This document shows positions 24,701 to 32,798 of a stretch of 33,490 bases of DNA, one piece after another. A model generated the notes under the pieces. It saw only the letters and a program-made list of their open reading frames with translations. It did no database searches and was not told the DNA's origin. The position numbers and the translations under genes are program-made. Position 1 is the stretch's first letter, and each line of letters opens with the position of its first letter. Location: NCBI RefSeq assembly GCF_019396325.1, contig NZ_JAHKRO010000104.1:1-33490 (forward strand), in the 5' to 3' direction. Origin of the DNA: Nonomuraea ceibae (GTDB taxonomy: Bacteria; Actinomycetota; Actinomycetes; Streptosporangiales; Streptosporangiaceae).

Positions 24701-25939
24701 ATCAGGCGGGCGCTCGGCGCCGACGTGCCGCTGCGCGCGGTGCTGGAGACGGCCGACCTGGCCGAGCTCGCCGCCACCGTCGACCGGGACGCCGCCGGCC
24801 AGGCAGGTGCCGGCCAGGAGCGTCCCGATCTGGAGGCGCAGGCCACCCTGCCGCCCGGCTTCACGGTCGAGCCCGCCTCCCCGGTGCGGCGTGGCGGGGC
24901 GATCCTGATGACCGGCGCGACCGGGTTCCTCGGCGCGCACCTCCTGGCCGAGCTGCTGGCCCGTACCGACGCCGAGATCGTCTGCCTGGTCAGGGCGGCC
25001 GACGAGGACCGGGCCCGGCGGCGGGTGCTGGACAACCTGGGCGCCCACGGCCTGGACGCCCCGCCCGGCCGGGTGCGCGGCCTGCCGGGCGACCTGGGCG
25101 CGCCCCGGTTCGGCCTGGACCGGGACCGGTTCGCCGAGCTGGCCGGGCAGGTCGGGGTGATCTGCCACAACGGCGGCCAGGTGAACTTCTACGAGAGCTT
25201 CCCCCGCATGCGCCCGGTCAACGTCGGCGGCACCGTCGAGGCGCTGCGCCTGGCCGGGCTCGGCGGCGCCCGGCTGCACTTCGTCTCCACCCTCGGCGTC
25301 TTCCTGGGCCTGGCCCACCGGGACCGGGTGGTGACCGAGGCGAGCGCGCCGGACGACCCGGCCGGGCTGGAGACCGGCTACGACCAGAGCAAGTGGGTGG
25401 CCGACCGGCTGGTGCGCCGGGCCAGGGACGCGGGCTTGACGGCGGTGGTGCACCGGCCGGCCCGGGTCGGCGGGCACAGCGTGACCGGCCGGGGCAACGC
25501 GGCCGACTACTTCAGCCGCCTGCTGGCCACCTGCGTCCGTCTCGGCCTGGTGCCGGACCTGTCCGTCGAGGAGGACCTGTCGCCCGTGGACCACGTCGCG
25601 GCGGGCATCGCCCACCTGATCGCGGACCCGGCGACGGCCGGGGACTTCCACTACTTCAACGGCGCGACGATCTCCTACCGGCGCATCGCCGACGCGCTCG
25701 GCGCCCGCTGCGTGCCGTGGGACACCTGGCGGGCGCGGGCCGCCGGGCTGGGCGCGGACAGCCCGATGGCGCCGTTCGCGCCGGTGCTGGACGCGGCCGA
25801 CCCGCAGTTCCGGCGGCCCCTGTTCGACTGCCGCCGCACCGAGCGCGCTCTCGGCCGGGCCGGGATCGTCTGCCCGCCCGCCGACGAGACGCTCGTCCGC
25901 CGCTACGCCGGGCGCCTGGCCGGGGCGGTGCGCGGATGA
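21728..25939 (+). CDS. Single-module NRPS with reductive release (C-A-T-R)
   Basis: A 1403-residue NRPS. The condensation domain (about 1-430) has intact HHAICDG (133-139). The adenylation domain (about 448-940) has a code by manual alignment of D-A-G-D-M-G-H-V-C-K, which I cannot match. Its A3 loop reads TSGWTGAPKG with W597 in place of the usual serine. The carrier domain has S982 (GGHSL). The terminal reductase has NAD(P) motif GATGFLG (1063-1069) and Y1218/K1222. It should join the residue on the free carrier protein with its own and release an aldehyde or alcohol. It starts at an ATG overlapping the previous stop. Codon 36 (21833-21835) is TTA. Confidence 0.95.
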   Translation: MTGLPATPAQERLWFLHQADSSGHSSGYHVWGGHRLRGPLDRARLGEALNRLVARHEAVRTGLADGGDGRPVRIVRAGARVEPELVEVTCEDEARTACGAFVARPFDLGRPPLMRALLVRLAPEDHVLVLVLHHAICDGRALRILLSELYGLLAGTFEPGPPAVPFSEYVDRLGRTGGARAEADRDYWRARLAGAPTLLALPTDRPRPAVPSGRGAQHRWVLPAHLRTALLESARRTRTTVFAMVLAALGVTLGRCAGQDDVVVGCPLDGRTDRRFGQTVGMFANTVALRLDLGGDPTVADLLRRGRRTVAEALAHGGTPFDEVVELTGGRRDLSHNPLFQVMLVMEHLDGGPVTAGELTVGHWELPAPEARFDLTLFVTVGDEVELYLDYAADLFDAATAAALAGHLTTAVEALAGDPDLPVSRIPFDSGPVPAKPSAQAPGEWESVAGLVLRQAGRDPDRVAVVAEGERLTYGELASRALEVAARLEPHLAPGGGREVVGVSLPAGPDGIAAVIGVLLAGAAYLPLDPGHPPARADLLLRQAGAAALIAPPARLAELDAFPGAKLVPHAADPPGGGGGRSPRPGDPAYVIFTSGWTGAPKGVVVPHRAVAAFTRSFVDAHGFGPGQRVLMLPPLTFDASVGDLFPVLTSGGTLVIHPEPARLDGAELVRFCAAHGVTAVDAPVALWRRWVADLAGTGVPGGWPVEIMMVGGEEVPAEDVRAWQRLTGGRCALFNHYGPTEATVCATVHRIGGADELGDAARVPIGTPLPHVRARVLDAAGRPVPVGGAGELHLGGAGLADGYTGAPALTAAAFVPDPDGPAGARLYRTGDLARVRPGGAIEFLGRRDRQVKIRGHRIEPAEVEHAVTAHPAVTDSAVLVDGDRLVAYAATGAPDLTPGALRAYLRERLPGYLVPAAFVLVGTIPRTTHGKVDRAALPPPGPAGEPPATATESALAEVWRRVLGVADVRRSDNFFEVGGHSLLAGRVVAEIRRALGADVPLRAVLETADLAELAATVDRDAAGQAGAGQERPDLEAQATLPPGFTVEPASPVRRGGAILMTGATGFLGAHLLAELLARTDAEIVCLVRAADEDRARRRVLDNLGAHGLDAPPGRVRGLPGDLGAPRFGLDRDRFAELAGQVGVICHNGGQVNFYESFPRMRPVNVGGTVEALRLAGLGGARLHFVSTLGVFLGLAHRDRVVTEASAPDDPAGLETGYDQSKWVADRLVRRARDAGLTAVVHRPARVGGHSVTGRGNAADYFSRLLATCVRLGLVPDLSVEEDLSPVDHVAAGIAHLIADPATAGDFHYFNGATISYRRIADALGARCVPWDTWRARAAGLGADSPMAPFAPVLDAADPQFRRPLFDCRRTERALGRAGIVCPPADETLVRRYAGRLAGAVRG

Positions 25940-27225
25940 ACGTGCTCAGGTTCGCGCTCCTCTGGACGGCGTCGCTGCTGTCGTCCGTCGGGTCCAGCCT
26001 CACCACGTTCGTGCTCGGCGTCTGGGTGTACCGGAGCACCGGGTCGCCGACGGAGTTCGCGCTGGTCGTGCTCAGCGGCATGCTGCCGGGCATCCTCGCC
26101 GGCCCGTTCGCGGGGGTGGTCGTCGACCGGTTCGACCGGCGGCTGGTGATGATCGTCACCGACTGCCTGGCGGCCCTGGCGACGGCCGCCGTCGGCGCGC
26201 TGATCTGGGCGCAGGCGCTGGCCGTGTGGCACGTGGCGCTGGCCGCGGCGATCAGCGGCGCGTGCGGCGTCTTCCACCTGACCGCCTACCAGGCCATGAC
26301 GCCGCTGCTGATCCCCGAGCGGCACCTGGGCCGCGCCAACGGGCTCATGCACCTGTCCAGCGGCATCCAGATCGCCGCGCCCGTGCTCGGGGCCACGCTG
26401 CTGGCCGTCGCCGGGATGGGCGGGGTGGTGGTGCTGGACCTGGTCACGTTCGGCGTGGCCATGGCGGCCCTGGTGCTGATCCGGCTGCCCGCCGAGGTGC
26501 TGCGGCCCAACGCCGCCGCCGCGCGGCCCGCCGTGCTGCGGGACCTCGGCGCGGGGCTGCGCCACCTGCGGGCCCGCGCCGGGCTGTCGTCGCTGGTGGC
26601 GGCGCTGACCGGCTTCAACTTCGCCTTCGCGGTCGCCGGGGTGCTGGTGCAGCCGCTCATCCTGTCGTTCGCCGGGCCCGGCGTGCTGGGCGTGCTGATG
26701 TTCGCCGGCGGCGCGGGCATGCTCGCCGGCGGGCTCGTCATGGGCGCCTGGGGCGGGCCGCGCCGGAAGATCGGCGGGATGACCGCGTTCATGGCGCTCG
26801 GCGGCGTCTTCCTCGTGCTGCACGCGCCGGCCCCGTCGCCGCTGCTCGTGGGGGCCGCCGCCGCCGGGTTCCTGTTCACGCTGCCCGTGGTGAACGGCTG
26901 CGCGCACGCGGTCCTGCAGAGCCGGATCGAGCCGGCCGTGCTCGGCCGCGCCATGGGCACCGTGCACACGCTCGGCTCGGCCGCCGTCCCGGTCGGCTAC
27001 CTGCTGGCCGCGCCCGTGGCCGAGCACCTGCTGAACCCGGCGCTGCTGCCCGGCGGGGCGCTGGCCGGCAGCGCGGGCCTGCTCGTCGGCGTGGGGGAGG
27101 GGCGCGGGATCGCCCTCGTCCTGCTGCTCGACGGGCTGCTCCTGCTCGTCATGGCCGCCGTCCTGGCCGCGCTGCCCGCGCTGCGCCGCCTGGACCGCCG
27201 CCCGGTCCCCGTCCCCGTCGCCTGA
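25936..27225 (+). CDS. MFS transporter, likely product exporter
   Basis: A 429-residue major facilitator protein, similar in layout to enterobactin-exporter-type (MFS_3) pumps, with about 10-12 hydrophobic segments. The motif A-like loop GVVVDRFDRR (60-69) follows segment 2. It starts at an ATG overlapping the NRPS stop, which argues for export of, or resistance to, the cluster product. Its Gly/Ala-rich last third lacks other domains. Confidence 0.92.
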   Translation: MNVLRFALLWTASLLSSVGSSLTTFVLGVWVYRSTGSPTEFALVVLSGMLPGILAGPFAGVVVDRFDRRLVMIVTDCLAALATAAVGALIWAQALAVWHVALAAAISGACGVFHLTAYQAMTPLLIPERHLGRANGLMHLSSGIQIAAPVLGATLLAVAGMGGVVVLDLVTFGVAMAALVLIRLPAEVLRPNAAAARPAVLRDLGAGLRHLRARAGLSSLVAALTGFNFAFAVAGVLVQPLILSFAGPGVLGVLMFAGGAGMLAGGLVMGAWGGPRRKIGGMTAFMALGGVFLVLHAPAPSPLLVGAAAAGFLFTLPVVNGCAHAVLQSRIEPAVLGRAMGTVHTLGSAAVPVGYLLAAPVAEHLLNPALLPGGALAGSAGLLVGVGEGRGIALVLLLDGLLLLVMAAVLAALPALRRLDRRPVPVPVA

Positions 27226-27235
27226 GAGGAACGCC

Positions 27236-28354
27236 ATGCCCGTAGAACTGACGCCCGCAGAGGTCGCCGCCTTCCGCGGCGGCGACGCCCCGGCGCCGAT
27301 GCTGGACCTGATCGGCCTCATGGCCTGCCACGCCGTCGGGGCCGCGCGCTCGCTGGGCCTCTTCGACGCGCTCGCCGCCGGTCCGCTGACCACCGGCGAG
27401 CTCGCCGCCTCGGCCGGCGTCGCCCCCACCGGGCTGGAGCCGCTGCTCGGCCTGCTGCACGCCACCGGGTACGTGGAACGCCACGACGGCCGGCACGCCA
27501 ACACGCCCGCGACCACCGCCTGGCTCTGCTCCGGCTCCGGCACCGACTACGGGCGCATCCTGGACCTGTGGCAGGCGATCGTCGAGGAGCAGTGGGGCGG
27601 GCTGGCCGACTCCGTCCGCTCCGGCGTCCCGGCGGGCGGCTTCTACCCCTGGCTCGCCGCCCGCCCCGACCTGTCGGCCGCCTTCCACGACCTGCAACGC
27701 GGGCTGGCCGGCTGGCTGGCGGAGGAGGTCGTCTCGCTCACGCCGCTGCCCGAGGGCAGCAGGAGCCTGCTCGACCTGGGAGGAGGCCACGGGGAGTACG
27801 CGCGCGCGTTCTGCGGCGCGTACCCGGGGATGTCCGCCACGATCGTCGACGCCGCCGTCACCGGGCGCTCCGACGGGCCGCTGACCTGGCAGGAGGGCGA
27901 CCTGCTCACTGCCGGGCTGCCGGGCGGGCAGGACGTGACCGTGCTCTTCAACGTGCTGCACGGGTTCGCCGCGCCCGACGCCGCCGCGCTGGTCGCCAGG
28001 GCGGCGGCCACGCTGCGGCCGGGCGGCCTGCTGGTCGTCCTGGAGAGCGTGCCCGAGCCGCGCGGCACCGCCGCCGACCTGGCCTTCGGCGCGGGATTCG
28101 CGCTCAACCTGTGGCACACGCAGGGCGGCGCGCTGCACGCGACCGGCACGATCAGCGGCTGGCTGGAGGCGGCCGGGTGCGTGGCCGGGCCGTGGCGGGA
28201 TCTCGCCCGCTCGCCGTCGCACGCGCTCGTGACAGCAGAAGCCCTCACCCCGGCACGCGGGGTGAGGGCCGGGCGGGGAGCCTACGGGGTGCCGCCGAAC
28301 GTCACGACGAGCCGCCCGTCCGAGGCGAACGACCAGCTCAGCGCGCCGTCGTAG
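27236..28354 (+). CDS. SAM-dependent O-methyltransferase (plant OMT/ASMT-type) with odd C-terminus
   Basis: A 372-residue methyltransferase with an N-terminal dimerisation/winged-helix domain (about 20-100) and a SAM fold: DLGGGHGEYARAF (180-192) binds SAM, and H242 in FNVLHGF fits the catalytic base of this family. It probably methylates a phenol or hydroxyl introduced by the KMO-like enzyme. AGAGGA at 27225-27230 supports the ATG. The reading frame continues about 35 residues past the usual family end, through a perfect terminator stem (residues 336-345) and 73 bp into the convergent pectate lyase gene; residues after about 335 look non-native. Confidence 0.9.
   Translation: MPVELTPAEVAAFRGGDAPAPMLDLIGLMACHAVGAARSLGLFDALAAGPLTTGELAASAGVAPTGLEPLLGLLHATGYVERHDGRHANTPATTAWLCSGSGTDYGRILDLWQAIVEEQWGGLADSVRSGVPAGGFYPWLAARPDLSAAFHDLQRGLAGWLAEEVVSLTPLPEGSRSLLDLGGGHGEYARAFCGAYPGMSATIVDAAVTGRSDGPLTWQEGDLLTAGLPGGQDVTVLFNVLHGFAAPDAAALVARAAATLRPGGLLVVLESVPEPRGTAADLAFGAGFALNLWHTQGGALHATGTISGWLEAAGCVAGPWRDLARSPSHALVTAEALTPARGVRAGRGAYGVPPNVTTSRPSEANDQLSAPS
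28241..28269. terminator. Bidirectional terminator hairpin between the cluster and pectate lyase
   Basis: A perfect 11-bp stem GCCCTCACCCC / GGGGTGAGGGC, plus one more G-C pair, with a small loop. It lies just past the stop of the minus-strand pectate lyase (28282) and inside the 3' end of the methyltransferase frame. It should end transcription from both sides and marks the right end of the cluster. Confidence 0.8.
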
Positions 28355-29967
28355 GAGGAGCACCGGGAGCCGTTCGAGCCGGTCCAGAACTGGTTGGAGC
28401 CGTCGGCCGACCCCACCGTCTTGTCGTTGGCGCCGTCGCCGGAGCGGCAGGAGGTGTTGTCGCGGAACACCGTGGAGCCCGCGTCGAAGGAGAAGTTGCG
28501 CTCGGCGTTGTCGACGCTGACGTTGCCCGTCATCGTCATCGTGCCGGGGTTGCGGTTGTAGGTGAAACCGTGCTTGCCGTTGTCGTAGGCGATGCTGCGC
28601 CGGATGACGTGGTTGACCGGGATGTCCTCGCCGCCGAGCTTGTAGCCGTTGCGGTCGCCGTTGCCGGCCTGGCCGCCGTTGCTCAGCGTGCCGTTGCCGT
28701 AGGACAGCGAGTCCTCGATCGTCACCGCGCCGATCGGGCCGGTCTCCGACTTGGTGTAGAGGTCCCAGCCGTCGTCGATGTTGTTGCGGGCCACCGCGTA
28801 ACGGAAGACGTTGCCGGAGCCGACGGTGAGCTTGGCGGCGAACCCGTCGGCGTCCTCGCCGTCGGAGTCGGCGTTGTCGTGCGACAGCGCGCTCAGGATG
28901 AGGTTGTCCGACGGCCACTGCTCGCGCGGCGTGGAGGAGAGGGTCCGGGAGAGCTGCAGCCCGGTGTCGCGGTTGTAGCGGGTCACCGTCCGCTCGATGA
29001 CGTTGTGGCTGCCGCCGACGAAGATGCCGTTGTCGCCGGCCCGCTCGACGACGATGCCGTGGACGTGCCAGTAGGACCCGTTGACGGCGAGCCCCCGGTT
29101 GGCCGGGTCCTCGCTCTGGCCGGAGAAGTTCAGGACCGGCGTCTCACCCGGGTAGGCGGCCAGCTTCTTGCGGGCGCCGGAGGTGCCGTCGTTGCCGGGC
29201 GCGATGGTGACGGTCTGTGAGAAGGCGTACGTGCCGCCGCGCAGGTAGATCGTGCCCCCGGCGGCGACCCTGGTGATCGCGGAGGTGAGCGTCGTCGGGT
29301 CGGCCTGGGTGCCGGCGGCGCCGTCCCTGCCGTTCGGGGCCACGTACAGCGTGTCGCCGGTCGGCGGCGGGGTGACGGTCGGCGTGATCGTCGGCGTGGG
29401 GGTGACGGTGGGGGTGGGGCTGGTCGTCGGGGTGCCGCCCGTGGGCCGCAGCGTCCACTGCTTGGTGGGCTTGGAGTCGCAGGAGTTCTGCTGCAGGAGG
29501 GCGCCCGCGGCGGTGGAGTCGTCCTTGACGTTGACGCACTTGCCGCCGTTGGCGTTGACGATCCGGTAGGCGGACCCGGAGGCGGTCAGCCGCCACGTCT
29601 GTGAGGCCGCGCCGGTGCAGGTCTCCTGCTGGACGGGCTTGCCCGCGCTGGTGGAGGCGTCCCGGACGCCCAGGCACCTGCCGCTGTGCGCGGCCTTGAT
29701 CTCGTAGTCGCCGCCGGAGGCGGTGAGGGTGAAGACCTGCCCCGCGCCGGCTCCGCAGGGGTTCTGCACGAGTTGCGTGCCGTCGGCCGTGGCCGCGCCG
29801 GGCACGGCGGCGCACAGGCCGCTCCCGGCGTTGACCAGCGTGTAGTCGCCGCTGCTCGGCGCGGCCGAGGCCGGCGCGTTGAGCGCGGCGACCAGCCCGC
29901 CGGTGGTGAGGAGTCCGGCGGACAGCACGATCGCCAGCCGCCTGCCGAGATGTTCTTGCTTGCGCAC
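28282..29967 (-). CDS. Secreted pectate lyase-type protein: CBM13 lectin domain plus PL9 beta-helix
   Basis: A 561-residue secreted enzyme. A signal peptide (about 1-36, ending ASAAP) is followed by a ricin-B/CBM13 sugar-binding domain (about 41-175, with QTW/KQW repeats and three Cys pairs), a Thr/Pro linker (176-203), and a right-handed beta-helix like family 9 pectate lyases (205-561). DADGFAAKL (K379 as candidate catalytic base) followed by NNIDDGWDLY matches the PL9 core and calcium ligands. It should cleave pectate by beta-elimination outside the cell. The GTG at 29965-29967 is preferred, with GGAG six bases upstream and a clean signal peptide; longer frames add a non-secretory leader. 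Confidence 0.92.
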   Translation of the reverse strand: MRKQEHLGRRLAIVLSAGLLTTGGLVAALNAPASAAPSSGDYTLVNAGSGLCAAVPGAATADGTQLVQNPCGAGAGQVFTLTASGGDYEIKAAHSGRCLGVRDASTSAGKPVQQETCTGAASQTWRLTASGSAYRIVNANGGKCVNVKDDSTAAGALLQQNSCDSKPTKQWTLRPTGGTPTTSPTPTVTPTPTITPTVTPPPTGDTLYVAPNGRDGAAGTQADPTTLTSAITRVAAGGTIYLRGGTYAFSQTVTIAPGNDGTSGARKKLAAYPGETPVLNFSGQSEDPANRGLAVNGSYWHVHGIVVERAGDNGIFVGGSHNVIERTVTRYNRDTGLQLSRTLSSTPREQWPSDNLILSALSHDNADSDGEDADGFAAKLTVGSGNVFRYAVARNNIDDGWDLYTKSETGPIGAVTIEDSLSYGNGTLSNGGQAGNGDRNGYKLGGEDIPVNHVIRRSIAYDNGKHGFTYNRNPGTMTMTGNVSVDNAERNFSFDAGSTVFRDNTSCRSGDGANDKTVGSADGSNQFWTGSNGSRCSSYDGALSWSFASDGRLVVTFGGTP

Positions 29968-30007
29968 GTCCAGCTCCGTTCGGGGGGTACGGGGGGCACC
30001 GGGGCAC

Positions 30008-30136
30008 CAACCGGTTGCACTCACAGTGGCTACGTGCCGGGACGGCGTCAATACGCCTGAGTAAAACTGCAAACGCGGCCAGGAGTTTTGCCAGGTCTCA
30101 GCTCGGATTTCTGCAACAACCGCTTGCAAGAAGCGG
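30008..30136. promoter_or_regulatory. Regulatory region upstream of the pectate lyase
   Basis: This non-coding gap between divergent genes holds a perfect 10-bp palindrome CAACCGGTTG (30008-30017), 41 bp upstream of the pectate lyase start, resembling LacI-family half-sites around a central CG. Further out are inverted arms AAAACT/AGTTTT (30063-30068, 30084-30089) and a hairpin CCGCTT-GCAAG-AAGCGG (30120-30136), with several TGCAA-type half-sites. Which elements are real operators cannot be told from the sequence. Confidence 0.4.
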
Positions 30137-30203
30137 GGTCTGCTTGCACGGCCGGACGGGGGCGGGCTTCACAGCCGGCCGGGCGCGTGATCTAATCGAG
30201 GAA

Positions 30204-30233
30204 TCAATATCTAGAATCCAGTTCTATTATTGA
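30204..30233. promoter_or_regulatory. AT-rich dyad upstream of the acyl-CoA ligase gene
   Basis: Nested inverted arms TCAATA (30204-30209)/TATTGA (30228-30233) and TAGAA (30212-30216)/TTCTA (30222-30226), one base out of register, lie 21 bp before the ATG. TATTAT at 30225-30230 could be a -10 element. This looks like a promoter-operator, with the regulator unknown. Confidence 0.4.
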
Positions 30234-30253
30234 GTCGAGAGTGGAGATCAGCG

Positions 30254-31804
30254 ATGGCCCGACTGCTGCGCCGCTTCGCCGAGACGAGGCCCGGCGACCT
30301 CGCGCTGGCCGACGAGGACGGCGTCACCACGTGGCACGAGCTGGACGAACGGGTCGACCGGCTGGCCGGCGCGCTCCTCGGCGCGGGCCTCGCCGCCGGC
30401 GACGTGCTCGCCCTCCACGCCGCCAACCGGCGCGAGTACTTCGAGGTCATGGCCGCCGCCAGTCACATCGGCCTGCGCTACGTCCTGGTCAACTGGCACT
30501 GGACCGCCCAGGAGCTCGCCTACGTCCTGCGGGACGCGGGCGCGCGGGCGCTGCTCTCCGACCCGGCCTTCGCCGCCCAGGCCGCCGAGGCCGTCCAGGG
30601 GCTCGACCTGCCGGTACGCGTGGCGTTCGGTGAGGGAATCGAGGGCTTCGTCCCGTACGAGGACTTCATCGCCGCGGCCCCGCCCGGCGAACCGGAACCA
30701 CAGGTCATGGGCAGCCCCATGTTCTACACCTCCGGCACCACCGGCAGGCCCAAGGGCGTCAGCCGCAAGCAGTCCACCACCGGCCTGCCCGTCGAGGCCC
30801 TCGCCCTGGCCGCCGACCGCTTCGGCCAGACCTTCACCGTGCCCGACGGCGGGCGGACGCTGCTGGCCGGGCCCGCCTACCACTCCGCCCAGTGGATGTT
30901 CTCGTTCATGGCGCTCATGGGCGGCTGCCCGGTGGTCATGCGGCGCGCGTTCGACCCCGCCGAGACGCTGCGGCTCATCGACGAGTACGGGATCACCAAC
31001 GTGCACCTGGTGCCCACCCAGTTCGTCCGCCTGCTGCGCGTGGACGCCGCCACCCGGCAGGCGTTCTCCGGGGCGAGCCTCACCTCGGTCTGGCACGGCG
31101 CCGCCCCCTGCCCGCCGCAGGTCAAGCGGCAGATCATCGAGTGGATCGGCCCGGTCGTCCACGAGTACTACGGCTCGACCGAGGCGGGCGTCAACACCGT
31201 CATCACCGCCGAGGAGTGGCTGGCCAAGCCCGGCAGCGTCGGCCGCCCGCAGGCGGCGACCGAGATCCACATCCTGCTCGACGACGGCACGCCCGCCAAG
31301 CCGGGGGAGCAGGGCCAGATCTGGTTCCGCTACGCCAACGGCGACGATGTCGAATACTGGGGCGACCCGGACAAGACCGCGTCCATCCACCGGGCCGGCG
31401 GGCTGTTCACCACCGGCGACATCGGCTACTTCGACGAGGACGGCTACCTGTTCCTGTGCGACCGCGCGATCGACATGATCATCAGCGGGGGCGTGAACAT
31501 CTACCCGGCCGAGATCGAGAGCGTGCTCATCACCCACCCGGCCGTCCGGGACGTCGCGGTGTTCGGAGTGCCGGACGAGGAGTTCGGCGAACAGGTCAAG
31601 GCCGCCGTCGAGCTCGCGGACGGCGTCGAGCCGGGCGGCGGCCTGCCCGCCGAGCTGACGGCCCACTGCCGCGCCTCGCTGGCCGGGTACAAGGTGCCCC
31701 GGTCGTTCGACTTCGTCCCCGAACTGCCGCGCACCCCCACCGGCAAGCTGTACAAGCGGCTGCTGCGCGACCCCTACTGGCAGGACGGCGCCCGCCGGAT
31801 CTGA
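30254..31804 (+). CDS. Acyl-CoA synthetase / AMP-dependent ligase
   Basis: A 516-residue ANL-superfamily enzyme of the acyl-CoA synthetase type, which activates a carboxylic acid through an acyl-adenylate. It has the P-loop FYTSGTTGRPKG, the YYGSTEAG motif, TGDIGYFDEDGYLFL and the catalytic-lysine motif PRTPTGKLYKR. The ATG at 30254 has GGAGA at 30243-30247. It is more like fatty/aryl-acid CoA ligases than NRPS adenylation domains (DRAIDMIISGGVNIYP hinge) and stands outside the cluster terminators. A role in the cluster is not supported; the substrate is unknown. Confidence 0.9.
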   Translation: MARLLRRFAETRPGDLALADEDGVTTWHELDERVDRLAGALLGAGLAAGDVLALHAANRREYFEVMAAASHIGLRYVLVNWHWTAQELAYVLRDAGARALLSDPAFAAQAAEAVQGLDLPVRVAFGEGIEGFVPYEDFIAAAPPGEPEPQVMGSPMFYTSGTTGRPKGVSRKQSTTGLPVEALALAADRFGQTFTVPDGGRTLLAGPAYHSAQWMFSFMALMGGCPVVMRRAFDPAETLRLIDEYGITNVHLVPTQFVRLLRVDAATRQAFSGASLTSVWHGAAPCPPQVKRQIIEWIGPVVHEYYGSTEAGVNTVITAEEWLAKPGSVGRPQAATEIHILLDDGTPAKPGEQGQIWFRYANGDDVEYWGDPDKTASIHRAGGLFTTGDIGYFDEDGYLFLCDRAIDMIISGGVNIYPAEIESVLITHPAVRDVAVFGVPDEEFGEQVKAAVELADGVEPGGGLPAELTAHCRASLAGYKVPRSFDFVPELPRTPTGKLYKRLLRDPYWQDGARRI

Positions 31805-31807
31805 CGC

Positions 31808-32611
31808 TCACCCCGGCCGGACCTCACCCCCGACGGGCGCGGGCAGCAGCTTGCCGAACGGAAGCGCGCGCATCACCCGCAGCCGCTGCGCGGCCGGCCG
31901 ATGGCCGTGCCTGGCCGCGAGCCCGTAGTAGAACCTGGCGATGTCGTGCTTGGCCCGGCCCTCCTGCTCGTACGCCTGGCCGTAGGCGAACGACAGCCGC
32001 GCCGCGAACTCGACCGGGCGCGGATCGGCGGCGAACGCCTCGGCGTCGGGATGATGCCGCCCGCGCGCGGCGTGGAGCCAGTAGCGGGCCGCCGCCAGGT
32101 CGCCGGTCAGCACGTGGATGATCGCCAGCCGGTAGGCGGACTCGGCGTCACCGTCGCCCGCCCGCCGCACCAGCCGCGCGACCGTCCTGGTCGTCCGCCG
32201 CTCGGCCTCGTCCGCGGGGGTCCGATAGTGGTCGTACGTGCCGGTGACGTGCGCACCGGGCGCCGGCGTGCCGGGGACGTACGGGGTGCGCGGCGGCTGC
32301 TCGCTCCTGGCGGCGCGCCAGCGGGTCTGCCACTGCTCCACGGTGCCGAGGGCGTCGCGGGGCAGGCCCGTCTGCTCGGCATGACGGTGACAGACCATCA
32401 CGAACGAGGCGACCAGCTTCCAGTCCGGCAGGCGTTCCCGCTTGCCGGTGAGGATGTCGCTGACGGTGCTCGCGGGCAGTTCCTTGGGAACGTCCGGTGC
32501 GCGCGACAATCGGTGCATCTCTGAATAGCTCGGCTGGCCGGCCGATTCCCGGAGCTCTATGAGCGCGGCTATGAAGGCGGAGTGAGATCCTGCCCGGGGA
32601 GTGTCAGTCAT
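31808..32611 (-). CDS. Helix-turn-helix regulator with Sel1-like C-terminal repeats
   Basis: A 267-residue protein of an actinomycete family with an XRE-like N-terminal helix-turn-helix (about residues 10-75: FIAALIELRESAGQPSYSEM and ASTVSDILTGKRERLPDWKL) and a C-terminal helical repeat region (about 135-250) that looks Sel1/TPR-like (DAESAYRLAIIHVLTGDLAAARYWL). The tail could sense a protein or peptide partner. It reads away from two small genes on the other strand. The ATG at 32609-32611 is used; an inverted repeat lies 36-52 bp upstream. No target can be named. Confidence 0.85.
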   Translation of the reverse strand: MTDTPRAGSHSAFIAALIELRESAGQPSYSEMHRLSRAPDVPKELPASTVSDILTGKRERLPDWKLVASFVMVCHRHAEQTGLPRDALGTVEQWQTRWRAARSEQPPRTPYVPGTPAPGAHVTGTYDHYRTPADEAERRTTRTVARLVRRAGDGDAESAYRLAIIHVLTGDLAAARYWLHAARGRHHPDAEAFAADPRPVEFAARLSFAYGQAYEQEGRAKHDIARFYYGLAARHGHRPAAQRLRVMRALPFGKLLPAPVGGEVRPG

Positions 32612-32647
32612 CGTCCTTGTTGGGGTGGTGGGCTAAGAATTGTCGCC

Positions 32648-32663
32648 ATATTTGCAGAAATAT
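32648..32663. promoter_or_regulatory. Inverted repeat upstream of the helix-turn-helix gene
   Basis: ATATTT (32648-32653) and AAATAT (32658-32663) form a 6-bp inverted repeat around GCAG, 36 bp from the start codon. It is a candidate autoregulatory operator or -10 region in otherwise GC-rich DNA. Confidence 0.4.
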
Positions 32664-32798
32664 TCTCGCGTCGATGACACTTCGCAGATTCCATCTCATC
32701 CGGTTGCCGTGGCCACTCCGGATGATCACTGCCCCATCGGTCCCAGTCGCCCATTCGGGTAGCTAGCAGCACTTTCGACGCCATTGGTGGGCGGGCTG

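Noticed and set aside
21833..25651. Very long open frame on the minus strand opposite the NRPS (over 1200 codons), and similar long antisense frames opposite most genes
   Set aside because: High GC content removes stop codons in antisense frames; the translations are low-complexity Arg/Gly/Ala-rich and match no family, while the plus-strand frame encodes clear NRPS domains.
16712..25939. Pyrrolobenzodiazepine-type pathway (KMO-like enzyme plus C-A-T-R NRPS)
   Set aside because: The stand-alone adenylation code looks glycine-like rather than anthranilate-like, and kynureninase, tryptophan dioxygenase and hydropyrrole genes are absent from the window.
30254..31804. Acyl-CoA ligase as part of the NRPS cluster (lipid starter)
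   Set aside because: It lies beyond a strong bidirectional terminator and a divergent gene, has its own AT-rich promoter region, and no starter condensation domain is evident.
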